This document shows, piece by piece, positions 21,086 through 30,341 of a stretch of 64,000 nt of DNA (the first letter of the stretch is position 1; every line of letters starts with the position of its first letter). Source of the DNA: Promethearchaeota archaeon (GTDB lineage: Archaea; Asgardarchaeota; Thorarchaeia; Thorarchaeales; Thorarchaeaceae); assembly GCA_014728035.1 (NCBI GenBank), contig WJMJ01000079.1:1-64000 (forward strand). Direction: 5' to 3'. Below the pieces are notes generated by a model. That model worked only from the letters and a program-made list of their open reading frames with translations, did not search any database and had not been told where the DNA came from. The position numbers and the translations under genes were made by a program.

Positions 21086-21688
21086 TTATAACTCGGTTCG
21101 CGACTTTTCAATTAGTGTTCTCTTCAAAATTTTTTCAGCAAGTGTTTTGAACACAGAATCTACAGATTCACCGGACTTTGCTGAAGTTTCATAATAACTA
21201 GCTTGGAACCAGTCTCGCAACATTATACCTGGCTCAACCGGAACCATTCTACTATCTTTCAAATCAATCTTATTTGCACAAATACATACGTCGGCCTCAG
21301 GACATGCTTCCCGAAATGATTCAAACCAGTTATTCATCGCCATGAAGGTTTCCGGACGTGTTACATCATATACTATAACTGCTCCTGCTGCACCATTCAT
21401 GAATTGACGTCTTAATTCTCTATATGTTGCCTGTCCGCCCATATCCCACAATACAAGTCGTACGTTTCTTTTCTCACCGTCATCGGCTATTACTACTTCA
21501 TCATTTGTGGCAAAGGTTGTTCCAATTGTTTGTTTATATTCCTCATCAAATACATTTTCAGTGTAACGTCGGATTAATGCTGTTTTTCCAACAGATGCTT
21601 CTCCTAATAGAACTACTCGAAACTTATATCCATCAAATCCTTCCCCGTATGAAACACCTTTACTTGAGGTTCTATCATTGTCCGACAC
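21086..21688 (-). CDS. Ras/Rab-like small GTPase
   Basis: GEASVGKTA, TIGTTF, DMGGQ, NKIDLKD, TSAK. Confidence 0.9.
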   Translation of the reverse strand: MSDNDRTSSKGVSYGEGFDGYKFRVVLLGEASVGKTALIRRYTENVFDEEYKQTIGTTFATNDEVVIADDGEKRNVRLVLWDMGGQATYRELRRQFMNGAAGAVIVYDVTRPETFMAMNNWFESFREACPEADVCICANKIDLKDSRMVPVEPGIMLRDWFQASYYETSAKSGESVDSVFKTLAEKILKRTLIEKSRTEL

Positions 21689-21789
21689 GAGTATATCTCC
21701 CTATCTTACGGTTAGTCAAAAGCGTTCTATATATTTTTTTTAGTTTTGACTATTTGTGGCAGTTTCTATTCCTTAGTATCTTTCTTAAC

Positions 21790-21824
21790 CCTAAAAAGTA
21801 TACGTGGGAGAGAGTCTCTCTCCC
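21790..21824 (-). terminator. Hairpin plus T-run downstream of pheT
   Basis: On minus strand: GGGGAGAGAGACTCTCTCCC then ACGTATACTTTTT. Confidence 0.5.
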
Positions 21825-21832
21825 CAATAGTA

Positions 21833-23506
21833 TTACCATTGATTATTTCTTGGCAGATTCAATTCAAATCCGACGACAGGCATTCCAATTTTAAATGCTT
21901 GGAGAACTTCGGGTGCGATTTCTCCAATAATACCTCTTGATTTCTCCTTGATTATAATTTCAGCACATCTACCAGCAATAAATGAGGGGTCTTCTTTTCT
22001 CTTGAATTCAAAGTGGCCCCGAAGACCGAGATTTCTCAATAGGAAACCCACCTCATTAATCAAATCTGTTACATTCACAGTGGTGTCACTAGTAATACCA
22101 CATATTGCAGGAATCTGTTGACATCTTGTTTCTGCTCTTTGGTCAGGAATTACTATATCTCCCACTTCGAAGACTTTCTGTGGATAATCTGCATGTTGAT
22201 TTTGTGATGTGAAATCTAGTAGAACTGGAAGCAAGGAATTCCGTAAGATGGAATAGTCTCTGCTTTTTGGATTTGAAGTTTTCACCAAGGCTCTATCACG
22301 ATTCATCTTTTCGTTCATAATCTCAGGAGAACTCATAATGAAACTGAGAATCTCTTGATATCCGATTCCAATCATTAAGTCTCGTGTTTTATTTTTTAGT
22401 CGAGATATGGGAAGGAGTTTTCCAGTTGTCATTGTTTCTGGCATTGTTGGCTCAATATTATTGAATCCATAACCAATAGCAATATCCTCAATGATATCTA
22501 CGTCATGAAGGATATCCGTTCTATATGCTGGTACCTTTACTTCAACAGATCCATTTCCAATTGATTTTGCACCATAACACATTCTTTTGAGTGCTTTGAC
22601 AATTTGAGTTGATTTCAAATCTAAACCCAGTAAATCTCTTACTTGATCCCGATGAATCTCTCTAATCTTAGGTGAAAGATCGGGGGTTTCCCATATATCA
22701 CCATCAGGATATCTGATGGTTACGGATTGTACTTTTCCACCTCTTTCTGCAATAGCAGCAGTGATGATATTCAATGCTTGATTAACGGTTGGTATATGGG
22801 TTCCTGTTACTTCTACAAAGATATCTTGGGTTGTTTCTGTAATCCTACCTAAGTCATTACTATTGATTACTGGGGGTAAACTAAGAATCCCATCATCAGA
22901 ATCGATGAGGAGTGGCCATTTCTTGAAATCAGAAATAATTGGACCAAATATTATTCCTTTATCATGTTCTTTCATGATAGTCGGACCGTTCATTACTTTT
23001 TCATGACCTAATGGCACGAATTGGATTTTCTTTGGACTTTCAAGCCGGTAATGAATTGGGAACTTGATATCTTCGTACACATACAAACCAATACTAGCTT
23101 TCTTTCTGTTTCTTCCATGAGTTGCAGTCAAACTCTCTTGCAGGTGCATATACTCCTTTACAAGTTCTTCATCAATTATAGCACCTTTGATGATACTACA
23201 TGCAATATATGGACGAATCTTCTCTAACCCCTCACCTACAACTATCTCCTTTCCTGACTTTGTTACTTTCATTTTAGGGAGTCCTTTCTGGATTCCCATG
23301 AAAGATTTTACTGCTCTTGCAATACCCTCTGCAGAAAGCATATCCTGTCTATCTGGATTGACTTCTATCTCTATATTATTCCCGTCTATTTTTTCTATCT
23401 CTGCTTTTATCAAGAATAACGTATCTTCTAATTCTTCTATTGATAGTTTTTTTCCAATTAGGTCAAGGAGACTATCTAATCTACATTCTACAATCATATC
23501 GCTCAC
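21833..23506 (-). CDS. pheT: Phenylalanine--tRNA ligase beta subunit
   Basis: Archaeal PheT B3/B5 features (VEVTGTHIPTVNQALNIITAAIAERGG, VKVPAYRTDILHDVDIIEDIAIGYGFNNI). Confidence 0.92.
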   Translation of the reverse strand: MSDMIVECRLDSLLDLIGKKLSIEELEDTLFLIKAEIEKIDGNNIEIEVNPDRQDMLSAEGIARAVKSFMGIQKGLPKMKVTKSGKEIVVGEGLEKIRPYIACSIIKGAIIDEELVKEYMHLQESLTATHGRNRKKASIGLYVYEDIKFPIHYRLESPKKIQFVPLGHEKVMNGPTIMKEHDKGIIFGPIISDFKKWPLLIDSDDGILSLPPVINSNDLGRITETTQDIFVEVTGTHIPTVNQALNIITAAIAERGGKVQSVTIRYPDGDIWETPDLSPKIREIHRDQVRDLLGLDLKSTQIVKALKRMCYGAKSIGNGSVEVKVPAYRTDILHDVDIIEDIAIGYGFNNIEPTMPETMTTGKLLPISRLKNKTRDLMIGIGYQEILSFIMSSPEIMNEKMNRDRALVKTSNPKSRDYSILRNSLLPVLLDFTSQNQHADYPQKVFEVGDIVIPDQRAETRCQQIPAICGITSDTTVNVTDLINEVGFLLRNLGLRGHFEFKRKEDPSFIAGRCAEIIIKEKSRGIIGEIAPEVLQAFKIGMPVVGFELNLPRNNQW

Positions 23507-25012
23507 CTATGGTATGAAATATTTCCTTCTTATCCAACTCAGGTCTCGGGAGTAGAGTTCTCTAATATCATCTATTCCCATAGCTGCCATGTATAATCTA
23601 CCTGATCCAATTCCCCACGCAAGAACTGAATCTTTGATTCCCAGAGGATATGTTACTTCTGGCCTGAAAATTCCTCCAGGTGCAACTTCAATCCATCCAA
23701 GTTTATCGTGTTTTGCAAATCCTTCTATGCTTGGCTCTGTGAAAGGAAATTGACCTGGTTTGAATTTCAACTTCTTAATTCCTACACGGGTACAAATTTC
23801 TCTGATATATCCCATTAGGTCTCGAAGAGTGAGTCCCTTATCCATTATAATACCTTCACATTGATTGAATTCCTGTGCATGTCGTGCACTAAGGGTCTCA
23901 GATCTGAAATTTCGTTCAATAATGAACATCTTCTGAGGTGACTCTCTATGTTCTGATAAATATCTGAGAGAAACTGGAGTTGTGTGTGAACGAAGACAGA
24001 GTCTAGTAGTTACTTCTTTACTGAATGGGGCCTCCCAACCAATAGAACCTGTATCTCCTCCGTCTTCGTGAACTTTCTTCACCTGTTTGTAATGTTTCTC
24101 GTCGATGATGGAACCATGGTCATAGGGTTTGTGCACTCTGAATTGGTCCTGTTCTTCTCTTGCAACATGATCTTGTGGTACAAAAAGAACATCGTTATTC
24201 CAGAATTCTGTTTCCACATACGGTCCAAACCACTCTGTGAATCCAAGACCAATGAGAATTTCTCGAAGCCAGTCATTGAATTCCGCATAGGGGTGTTTTC
24301 TTCCATAATTGATGTGAGGTGGTTGAATTTCTACATTAAATGGTTTGAAATCCTTTCCTTTCCATTTTCCTGTTTTAAGAATCTCTGCAGACAGGTCCGC
24401 AATGCCATCAATTGTATCTTCAAGAAGATCGGAGATTTCTTCTTCTTTATCTTTGATGATTTCTGTTTCAAATTTCTTGGTAATACTAGACAAGATGAGC
24501 TTTCTATCCTCGGCAGTTTTAATGCCTTTTGCGAGTGACTTTGGGATTTCTTCTTTTGAACTCAGCTTTGTCAATATTGCTTCGACATCTGAATTTGCTT
24601 CATCAGTATTTGTTTGAAAGAGGGTTTTCCCATCAGACTTTGTAATTTTTAGCCAACCATTTTTTCTTGACCAGCTTATTGCGATTCCTTTCTCTTTTTG
24701 AGATATTCCTGCTCTTGAAACTGCTTCATCCATGGTTGCCTGCCCTCCAAGTTCCTTAACGGCCTTGAAGAGACGAACTTCAGGAAGTCCTTTCTCTGCG
24801 TATGTTCTTCCTTCATCTGTCAGTGAGTAAGATACTATCTCAATGATTTCCAATTCCACAAGTTCTCTTTGAGCAAGTGAATTAAGAATCGATACGATGC
24901 GTTCTTCTTTTTGTCCAAGATGTTCAGCCAGTTTTGAAGCCTCGATTCTTTTACTTATCTCAGTTAGTTGAGTTAGAACCGACCTCTCTCCTTCTGTCAG
25001 CTGCTCATTCAT
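23507..25012 (-). CDS. pheS: Phenylalanine--tRNA ligase alpha subunit
   Basis: HPYAEFNDWLREILIGLGF, ERNFRSETLSARHAQEFNQCEG, VAPGGIFRPEV, GSGRLYMAAMGI. Confidence 0.93.
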   Translation of the reverse strand: MNEQLTEGERSVLTQLTEISKRIEASKLAEHLGQKEERIVSILNSLAQRELVELEIIEIVSYSLTDEGRTYAEKGLPEVRLFKAVKELGGQATMDEAVSRAGISQKEKGIAISWSRKNGWLKITKSDGKTLFQTNTDEANSDVEAILTKLSSKEEIPKSLAKGIKTAEDRKLILSSITKKFETEIIKDKEEEISDLLEDTIDGIADLSAEILKTGKWKGKDFKPFNVEIQPPHINYGRKHPYAEFNDWLREILIGLGFTEWFGPYVETEFWNNDVLFVPQDHVAREEQDQFRVHKPYDHGSIIDEKHYKQVKKVHEDGGDTGSIGWEAPFSKEVTTRLCLRSHTTPVSLRYLSEHRESPQKMFIIERNFRSETLSARHAQEFNQCEGIIMDKGLTLRDLMGYIREICTRVGIKKLKFKPGQFPFTEPSIEGFAKHDKLGWIEVAPGGIFRPEVTYPLGIKDSVLAWGIGSGRLYMAAMGIDDIRELYSRDLSWIRRKYFIP

Positions 25013-25253
25013 ATATCACTCAAAACTCCTGTTACTCTATAATGGTGATGGGGAATAGCCATTAACGGTTTATCAACTGGATAGAAAGAATCACTTACTA
25101 GAGTGATGTAAATTGGCGGTACATCCCTTCTTCACCTGTTAAATGGAATCAAATATGTTTCCTTTTAAAATCTTCTTACAAGGTAGGTTTTCACGTACAT
25201 AGAAGAATTAATCATATTTTGAAAAGGGATAAAGAAAACTCTGAGGTTGACAC

Positions 25254-25811
25254 ATGGTTAAACTGTTGGATGCTATCGTTGTCGTGGATGTAGAAGCGAC
25301 TTGTTGGGAAGGTAAGGCACCCCAAGATCAACAAAGCGAAATTATAGAAATTGGACTATGTTTACTAGACTTGGATAGTCTTTCGCTTTCTGAGAAATGT
25401 GGCATCTTAGTTAAACCAATCATGTCCAGCGTTAGCGATTTCTGTACTAAGCTAACAACACTAACGCAAAAACAAGTAGATAAAGGAATATCCTTCAAAG
25501 AAGCGTGTGAAATACTAATTGAGAAATACCATACTAAGAAACGAACATGGGCGAGCTATGGGGCTTACGATCGGCTGCAATTCGAACGTCAATGCAAATC
25601 TTTTGGTATCCCCTATCCATTTGGTTCAAATCATATTAACGTGAAGAATCTTTATGCTTTATTAACCAAAAAATCACGTGAAGTAGGAATGAAAAGAGCT
25701 TTGGATGAATTAGGTATCTCTTTGGAGGGAACTCATCATCGAGGACAGGATGATGCCTGGAATATTGGTAAAATTCTTCTGAAGATATTAGATACTGCTA
25801 GGTCTTTGTAG
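25254..25811 (+). CDS. DEDDh 3'-5' exonuclease (ERI1/KapD-like)
   Basis: VVVDVEATCWEG, SEIIEIG, WASYGAYDRLQFERQC, THHRGQDDAWN. Confidence 0.8.
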   Translation: MVKLLDAIVVVDVEATCWEGKAPQDQQSEIIEIGLCLLDLDSLSLSEKCGILVKPIMSSVSDFCTKLTTLTQKQVDKGISFKEACEILIEKYHTKKRTWASYGAYDRLQFERQCKSFGIPYPFGSNHINVKNLYALLTKKSREVGMKRALDELGISLEGTHHRGQDDAWNIGKILLKILDTARSL

Positions 25812-25943
25812 CGGTGCAATCGCTAATTGTATAAGACATAATGTTAAAATACCGTCCCAGAAGCTTCTAATCCGATTACAGTCGGAGACCTCTTATTCTT
25901 GACGTTATCCGTCCTACAGCTTTGATTAGAAAGGTGAAACATA

Positions 25944-27020
25944 CTGAATATACAACGACATCAACTGAAACGCAAAATTGCGAAACTAAAGGCGTACAAA
26001 GGTCGACATAGTTCATTTACCACATTGTATATTCCACCATCCAAAAATTTGATTGATGTAATCAGTTTTGTTCGTGATGAATTGGCTGGCGCTGAGAATA
26101 TCAAAAGCAAAGCAAATCGCAAAAACGTTCAAGATAATTTGAATGCTATTCTTACTGAACTTACCACTATCTCCGACCTTCCTGAAAATGGGATTGCTTT
26201 CTTTTTTGGTATTATCGAAGAAGGCGGAACAACTGAAGAGATTCGTGAAATCGTAGTCCCTCCAGCCCCAATTTCTCAGTTTATCTATCTATGTGGTAAA
26301 GAGTTCATCACGGAAGAACTCGAAGATATGGCTCAACCAAAAAGTCTGGTAGTTATTGTTCTTATTGAAGGTGGAAAGATGACGATTGGATATCTTCGTG
26401 GAAAGAGTATCGAGCTAATTCGGGATGATGATTTCTATATCATTGGGAAAACTCGTGCTGGAGGTCAGAGTGCAAAGAGATATCTTCGTTTAAGAGAGGA
26501 ACGTATGGATGCGTTCTTCAAGCATGTAGCTAAGACACTCAATGAATTACTTGTTGATAATGTTGACAATGTGGATGCTATCGTTTTGGGAGGAAATACA
26601 ATTCGAGCTCAAGAGTTTCTTGAACGAGGTGATCTTGACTATCGTCTTCGAGAAAAGGTTGTAGAGAATATTATTCCAGTGAGTGTCATTGACGAAACTG
26701 GCCTTTATCAAGCAATGAAAGAAGCATCAAGGCTCTTACGAGAAACGGAGATTTATGCAGAACGTGAGATGTGGGAAAGTTTCATGCAAGATTTGATGAA
26801 AGGCCATTCTACAGCTGCATACGGTGAAAAGGAAGTCATGGATGCATTACATCAAGGACGTATTGATACAATTCTGATATTGGAAGGAGACCCACGAATT
26901 GATGAATTAATAGATGAGGTAGAAAATTACGGGTCTGAAATTATGATATTCTCCCCTCAAACTGAGTCTGGTGCCCAATTGAAATCCTTTGGTGGTATAG
27001 CTGCAAAATTGAGATGGTAA
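25944..27020 (+). CDS. prf1: Peptide chain release factor aRF1
   Basis: YIPPSKNLIDVI, NIKS, YLCGKEF (YxCxxxF), GGQSAKRYLRLREE, GGIAAKLRW. In-frame homologous sequence LKRKIAKLKAYKGRHSSFTTLYIPP extends upstream of the called TTG (26025); best start candidate is CTG 25944 after GGTGA. Confidence 0.88.
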   Translation: MNIQRHQLKRKIAKLKAYKGRHSSFTTLYIPPSKNLIDVISFVRDELAGAENIKSKANRKNVQDNLNAILTELTTISDLPENGIAFFFGIIEEGGTTEEIREIVVPPAPISQFIYLCGKEFITEELEDMAQPKSLVVIVLIEGGKMTIGYLRGKSIELIRDDDFYIIGKTRAGGQSAKRYLRLREERMDAFFKHVAKTLNELLVDNVDNVDAIVLGGNTIRAQEFLERGDLDYRLREKVVENIIPVSVIDETGLYQAMKEASRLLRETEIYAEREMWESFMQDLMKGHSTAAYGEKEVMDALHQGRIDTILILEGDPRIDELIDEVENYGSEIMIFSPQTESGAQLKSFGGIAAKLRW

Positions 27021-27022
27021 CA

Positions 27023-27439
27023 CTACCTATCTTTTGGTACCTTTGGGATGTCCTTCAGAGTCTTAATATCTTCAGACCATTTAGTAATTTCTTCAAGAAT
27101 AGTTTCCATGTATTGGCTAAGTGCATCATAGAATCTATGTAGATGTTCTGAACGTAATTTTCCAGACTTTGATCTATAATCATCAACTCGTTTTGGTAAT
27201 CCTTTTTCCCACTTTTTTAGAAGCAATTCAGCTTTTCTATCTTTTAGCAATTTTCTCGCAAGTCTGCTTTTTGAAGCTAATTCTATTAATTCTTCAATAC
27301 CTCTTTGTATTGATATTGTATTTACCACTAATTGCTTTGCATCAGCTTTCTTATCAGCACTACGAGAAGAATAGTATACATACTTGAGGTCTCGTTTTAC
27401 TAGTAATACTTGGTTTTGGAAGCTCCTCAATTCGCGCAT
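27023..27439 (-). CDS. Helical/coiled-coil protein, unknown function
   Basis: 137-aa charged helical ORF downstream of the Cas4-like ORFs. Confidence 0.5.
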   Translation of the reverse strand: MRELRSFQNQVLLVKRDLKYVYYSSRSADKKADAKQLVVNTISIQRGIEELIELASKSRLARKLLKDRKAELLLKKWEKGLPKRVDDYRSKSGKLRSEHLHRFYDALSQYMETILEEITKWSEDIKTLKDIPKVPKDR

Positions 27440-27475
27440 GGTATTACCTCTGCATACAAAGACATTATTCTTTTG

Positions 27476-28126
27476 CTAATAGATTGAATATTGGCAAATT
27501 CCGTTTTTAGAATATGGGCACGGTCTGCACTTTTCGCCTGGTTCTGCTATTGGTTTTCTAGAACCAAACCAAATCTCATCCAAGCGTTTCAGTTCTCTCA
27601 GTATCCATTTTTGGTCATACTTCTGGGTGAAAGCTTCTCCAAAATCACATGATATACAATCTGTTGTATTTCTATTGTTTTCACAACGAGCGGCATGCTG
27701 TTGCAAACAATATATTATTACTAGTTTTGTTTTCGAGCAGGAGGCGCCGCTTTCTTGAATCGCTTGAGCATATAATGCAGCTTGGAACATGTCTTCTTTT
27801 CGAGCTTCTCTTGGTAGGTATTTGATTGGAAACTTTCTTTCTATCATCAGGTCAAGAATTGGTGCCTCTTCAAAATGAAGAACGGCCTGGTCAAATCTAC
27901 CTTTGTATCTATGGCCAATTGAAATTACTGATTCTTCACTAAACAAAAAATATTGCTTATCCCTGACCTTGGAGGGTGTTTGTTTGAGAAATGAATTGAG
28001 ATCTATACGTGCTGGTCTAGCTCGGAACATAATGGATTTAACCGAACCTGGGATACCTCCTGAAATCAGAATTATAAGAATGATAGTGCATATAATAAAT
28101 AATCCAAGGAACAATGCAGACGACAA
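27476..28126 (-). CDS. Cas4-like PD-(D/E)XK nuclease core, N-terminal TM helix (C-terminal half of split protein)
   Basis: TM MSSALFLGLFIICTIILIILISGG; GRFDQAV, DLMIERKF (ExK), QAALYAQAI (QxxxY), C-terminal CRPCPYSKNGIC; TTG start with GGATGTGAT upstream. Confidence 0.7.
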   Translation of the reverse strand: MSSALFLGLFIICTIILIILISGGIPGSVKSIMFRARPARIDLNSFLKQTPSKVRDKQYFLFSEESVISIGHRYKGRFDQAVLHFEEAPILDLMIERKFPIKYLPREARKEDMFQAALYAQAIQESGASCSKTKLVIIYCLQQHAARCENNRNTTDCISCDFGEAFTQKYDQKWILRELKRLDEIWFGSRKPIAEPGEKCRPCPYSKNGICQYSIY

Positions 28127-28130
28127 GTAA

Positions 28131-28382
28131 TCACATCCAAATCCAAAATATTGCAGAAATAATAATGATGACCAATAGCAGTATGAGAATCGTCCTGTTT
28201 GCAGCTGATTTTGATACTTCTACAGCAATTTTACTGTGTAAACGTGTTCCTCCACGACTTGCTTCCGATGAAGTTCCACCGTGTAATTGTTTAAGAAACA
28301 AACGGTATTCACAATAGAATTGAATCCTAAGATCGGATACATTTCTAAATGAAGATATTCCTTTTCGATCTGTTTTATTCAC
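28131..28382 (-). CDS. Cas4-like N-terminal module with C-terminal TM helix (N-terminal half of split protein)
   Basis: VSDLRIQFYCEYRLFLKQLHGGTSSEASRGGTRLHSKIA resembles the Cas4 N-terminal Cys and GRxLH segment, then TM TILILLLVIIIISAIFWIW; GTG start overlaps MFS stop. Confidence 0.6.
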   Translation of the reverse strand: MNKTDRKGISSFRNVSDLRIQFYCEYRLFLKQLHGGTSSEASRGGTRLHSKIAVEVSKSAANRTILILLLVIIIISAIFWIWM

Positions 28383-29605
28383 GAACTTGCACCTTCTTTT
28401 TGTGTGGATATCCCTTGAAAAGGTACACTACTATTTTCGTTGATATATTTGAGAGTTGGAATGCTCAGAATTACGAATATTAGTGGAACAACTAAAGCTA
28501 ACTGCAAATTCCATCCTGGCAAATCTGCAAAGAATCCAGTTAGTACTGGCCCAACTGCCCCACCAAAGAAGGTAAAAATAGCTGAGATACCAAATAGTCT
28601 CCCTTCCATTCCAACCGGAATTATTTTCGCATAGAGTGCTCTAGTAAGAGTAACATTCCCACCTAGTGCAAAACCAGCAACGCATGTAACCGCGATAATT
28701 GGCATTAGCGCACCAAAAATAACAATGCTAGCAAATCCAACTGCCCACACTCCTAAGTTAATCCCTTGAATTCTAACTATTCCATATTTATCTCCTAAAT
28801 GTCCTTGAGCGTATCCCCCAATTATTGCAAAAGGTAATGCTAATCCTACGACAAAAGCAATATTGTCCAATGGAATTAATAGTACCTGATTTGCAATCAA
28901 TGATGCAAAAGTCATAATAGTTGAAATAGCATCCCCCCATAGAATTGAACCTAGCAAGTACATTTTGATTGATGTGTTATCCTTAATCTCATGAAGAATC
29001 TCTGCCAAGTTTGGATTTTCTATTTGGGCTTCCTTCGGTAAATCTTTCAATAACACTGCTGGAATTAGTGCAAATAGGATAAGAAATAATCCAATGAAAA
29101 TCAATGCATGATTTCTTGATGCCAATCTTTCTATTATGACTGCTCCTCCCGCGCCAATTGCACCACCAATATATCCGAATACTATACCAATTCCTGAGAG
29201 CGCCCCCATATTTTTCTCTTCTCCTTCAGATGCTAGGTATGAATTTACTGCAGTCCAACCAGTCTGGATTCCTATTGACATCAGAGTGAACAACAGGACA
29301 AGACCCGAAAGAGAAGTGTTCAATCGCGTCATCATTATTATTGATAGACCTGCAACAAGCACAGAAATCAAAATCAGTATTCTTCTGCAAAAAGAATCTG
29401 AAGGAGCTCTATCTATTAGCAAACCAACTATAGGTGTCCACAACGCAGCGATTGACCCAGTAACCAAAGGTAATACACCAACCAGTGTATTAGTTCCCCC
29501 TGCACCAATAATCATCAAAGGCAAATATAACGCATTTATTGCAAATGCAACAGGTGTTGATGCAAAGTCATAAAATGCCCAGATTATTTTTTCGCGCTGA
29601 CGCAT
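28379..29605 (-). CDS. MFS transporter
   Basis: 12-TM pattern, PLVTGSIAALWTPIVGLLIDRAPSD. Confidence 0.85.
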   Translation of the reverse strand: MRQREKIIWAFYDFASTPVAFAINALYLPLMIIGAGGTNTLVGVLPLVTGSIAALWTPIVGLLIDRAPSDSFCRRILILISVLVAGLSIIMMTRLNTSLSGLVLLFTLMSIGIQTGWTAVNSYLASEGEEKNMGALSGIGIVFGYIGGAIGAGGAVIIERLASRNHALIFIGLFLILFALIPAVLLKDLPKEAQIENPNLAEILHEIKDNTSIKMYLLGSILWGDAISTIMTFASLIANQVLLIPLDNIAFVVGLALPFAIIGGYAQGHLGDKYGIVRIQGINLGVWAVGFASIVIFGALMPIIAVTCVAGFALGGNVTLTRALYAKIIPVGMEGRLFGISAIFTFFGGAVGPVLTGFFADLPGWNLQLALVVPLIFVILSIPTLKYINENSSVPFQGISTQKEGASS

Positions 29606-29764
29606 GAGTTTAAGTCTCCATCACTTTTTCTTCTTATTGTCGATTTTTAATTGCTTTCCAGGGGGGAGAAACGAGAGAGCTTTATTTATATGAGACTAAA
29701 GAGAATTCATAGAATAGCAGACTTCCTCAAGGAGTCAAAGGGGAACCGAACAGGTGAAATAATA

Positions 29765-30187
29765 ATGTCTGATACTGACTATGAAGGAGCCACTGCGGGA
29801 CGAGTACTTGTGTACGATGATAGCGAAACCGTGACCTTTCCAAAGAAGTTCAAGGAAGCAATGGGAACTGAAAGAGGTCTTATGGTTCTCGTGTATAAAG
29901 ATCGCTTAATCAAACTCTTCCCTCTCGAGACCGAAGATGTAAAATTCCTCTCTCTTGAGATTGGCAAACTAACTAATGATTTCTTAACAACACTCTCAAA
30001 GATTTTCAAAGAGAGTGGTCTTGTAGATTTACTATTCTCGACTGGTGTGTGTTTGCGTGGCACTAGATGTTTTTACGAGTGTTACTTCAACCCAAAACAG
30101 CTTAGTACTGATATTGACAGTTTAAGACAGAAACTTGAAGGTCTTAGTGGAGTCAAAAATATCATCATTGAGGATGTTCCAGTATAA
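29765..30187 (+). CDS. AbrB/SpoVT-like N-terminal domain protein
   Basis: GRVLVYDDSETVTFPKKFKEAMGTERGLMVLVYKDRLIKLFPLE; likely start at internal ATG 29765 rather than 29651. Confidence 0.5.
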   Translation: MSDTDYEGATAGRVLVYDDSETVTFPKKFKEAMGTERGLMVLVYKDRLIKLFPLETEDVKFLSLEIGKLTNDFLTTLSKIFKESGLVDLLFSTGVCLRGTRCFYECYFNPKQLSTDIDSLRQKLEGLSGVKNIIIEDVPV

Positions 30188-30215
30188 GCTCTAGTACCTT
30201 ATTTTGAAGGAAAGT

Positions 30216-30250
30216 CTGCGGGCGATATTCGCCCCTATCTTTCTTCTTCA
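30216..30250 (+). terminator. Hairpin with pyrimidine-rich tail
   Basis: GGGCGATATTCGCCC followed by CTATCTTTCTTCTTC. Confidence 0.45.
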
Positions 30251-30341
30251 GCATGTCGAAAGATATTTCTAAAAACCACCTCTGAAAATTCCAAGGGATT
30301 CATACTATCGTTCACTAAGAAGAATAACAGAGGATTCGGAT

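Noticed and set aside
25812-25940. Possible tRNA or intron-containing tRNA before aRF1 (CCGATTACAGTCGG hairpin)
   Set aside because: No T-loop GTTCRAATC or consistent acceptor stem
27476-28382. CRISPR-Cas locus because of the Cas4-like gene
   Set aside because: No repeat-spacer array and no cas1, cas2 or effector genes in the window
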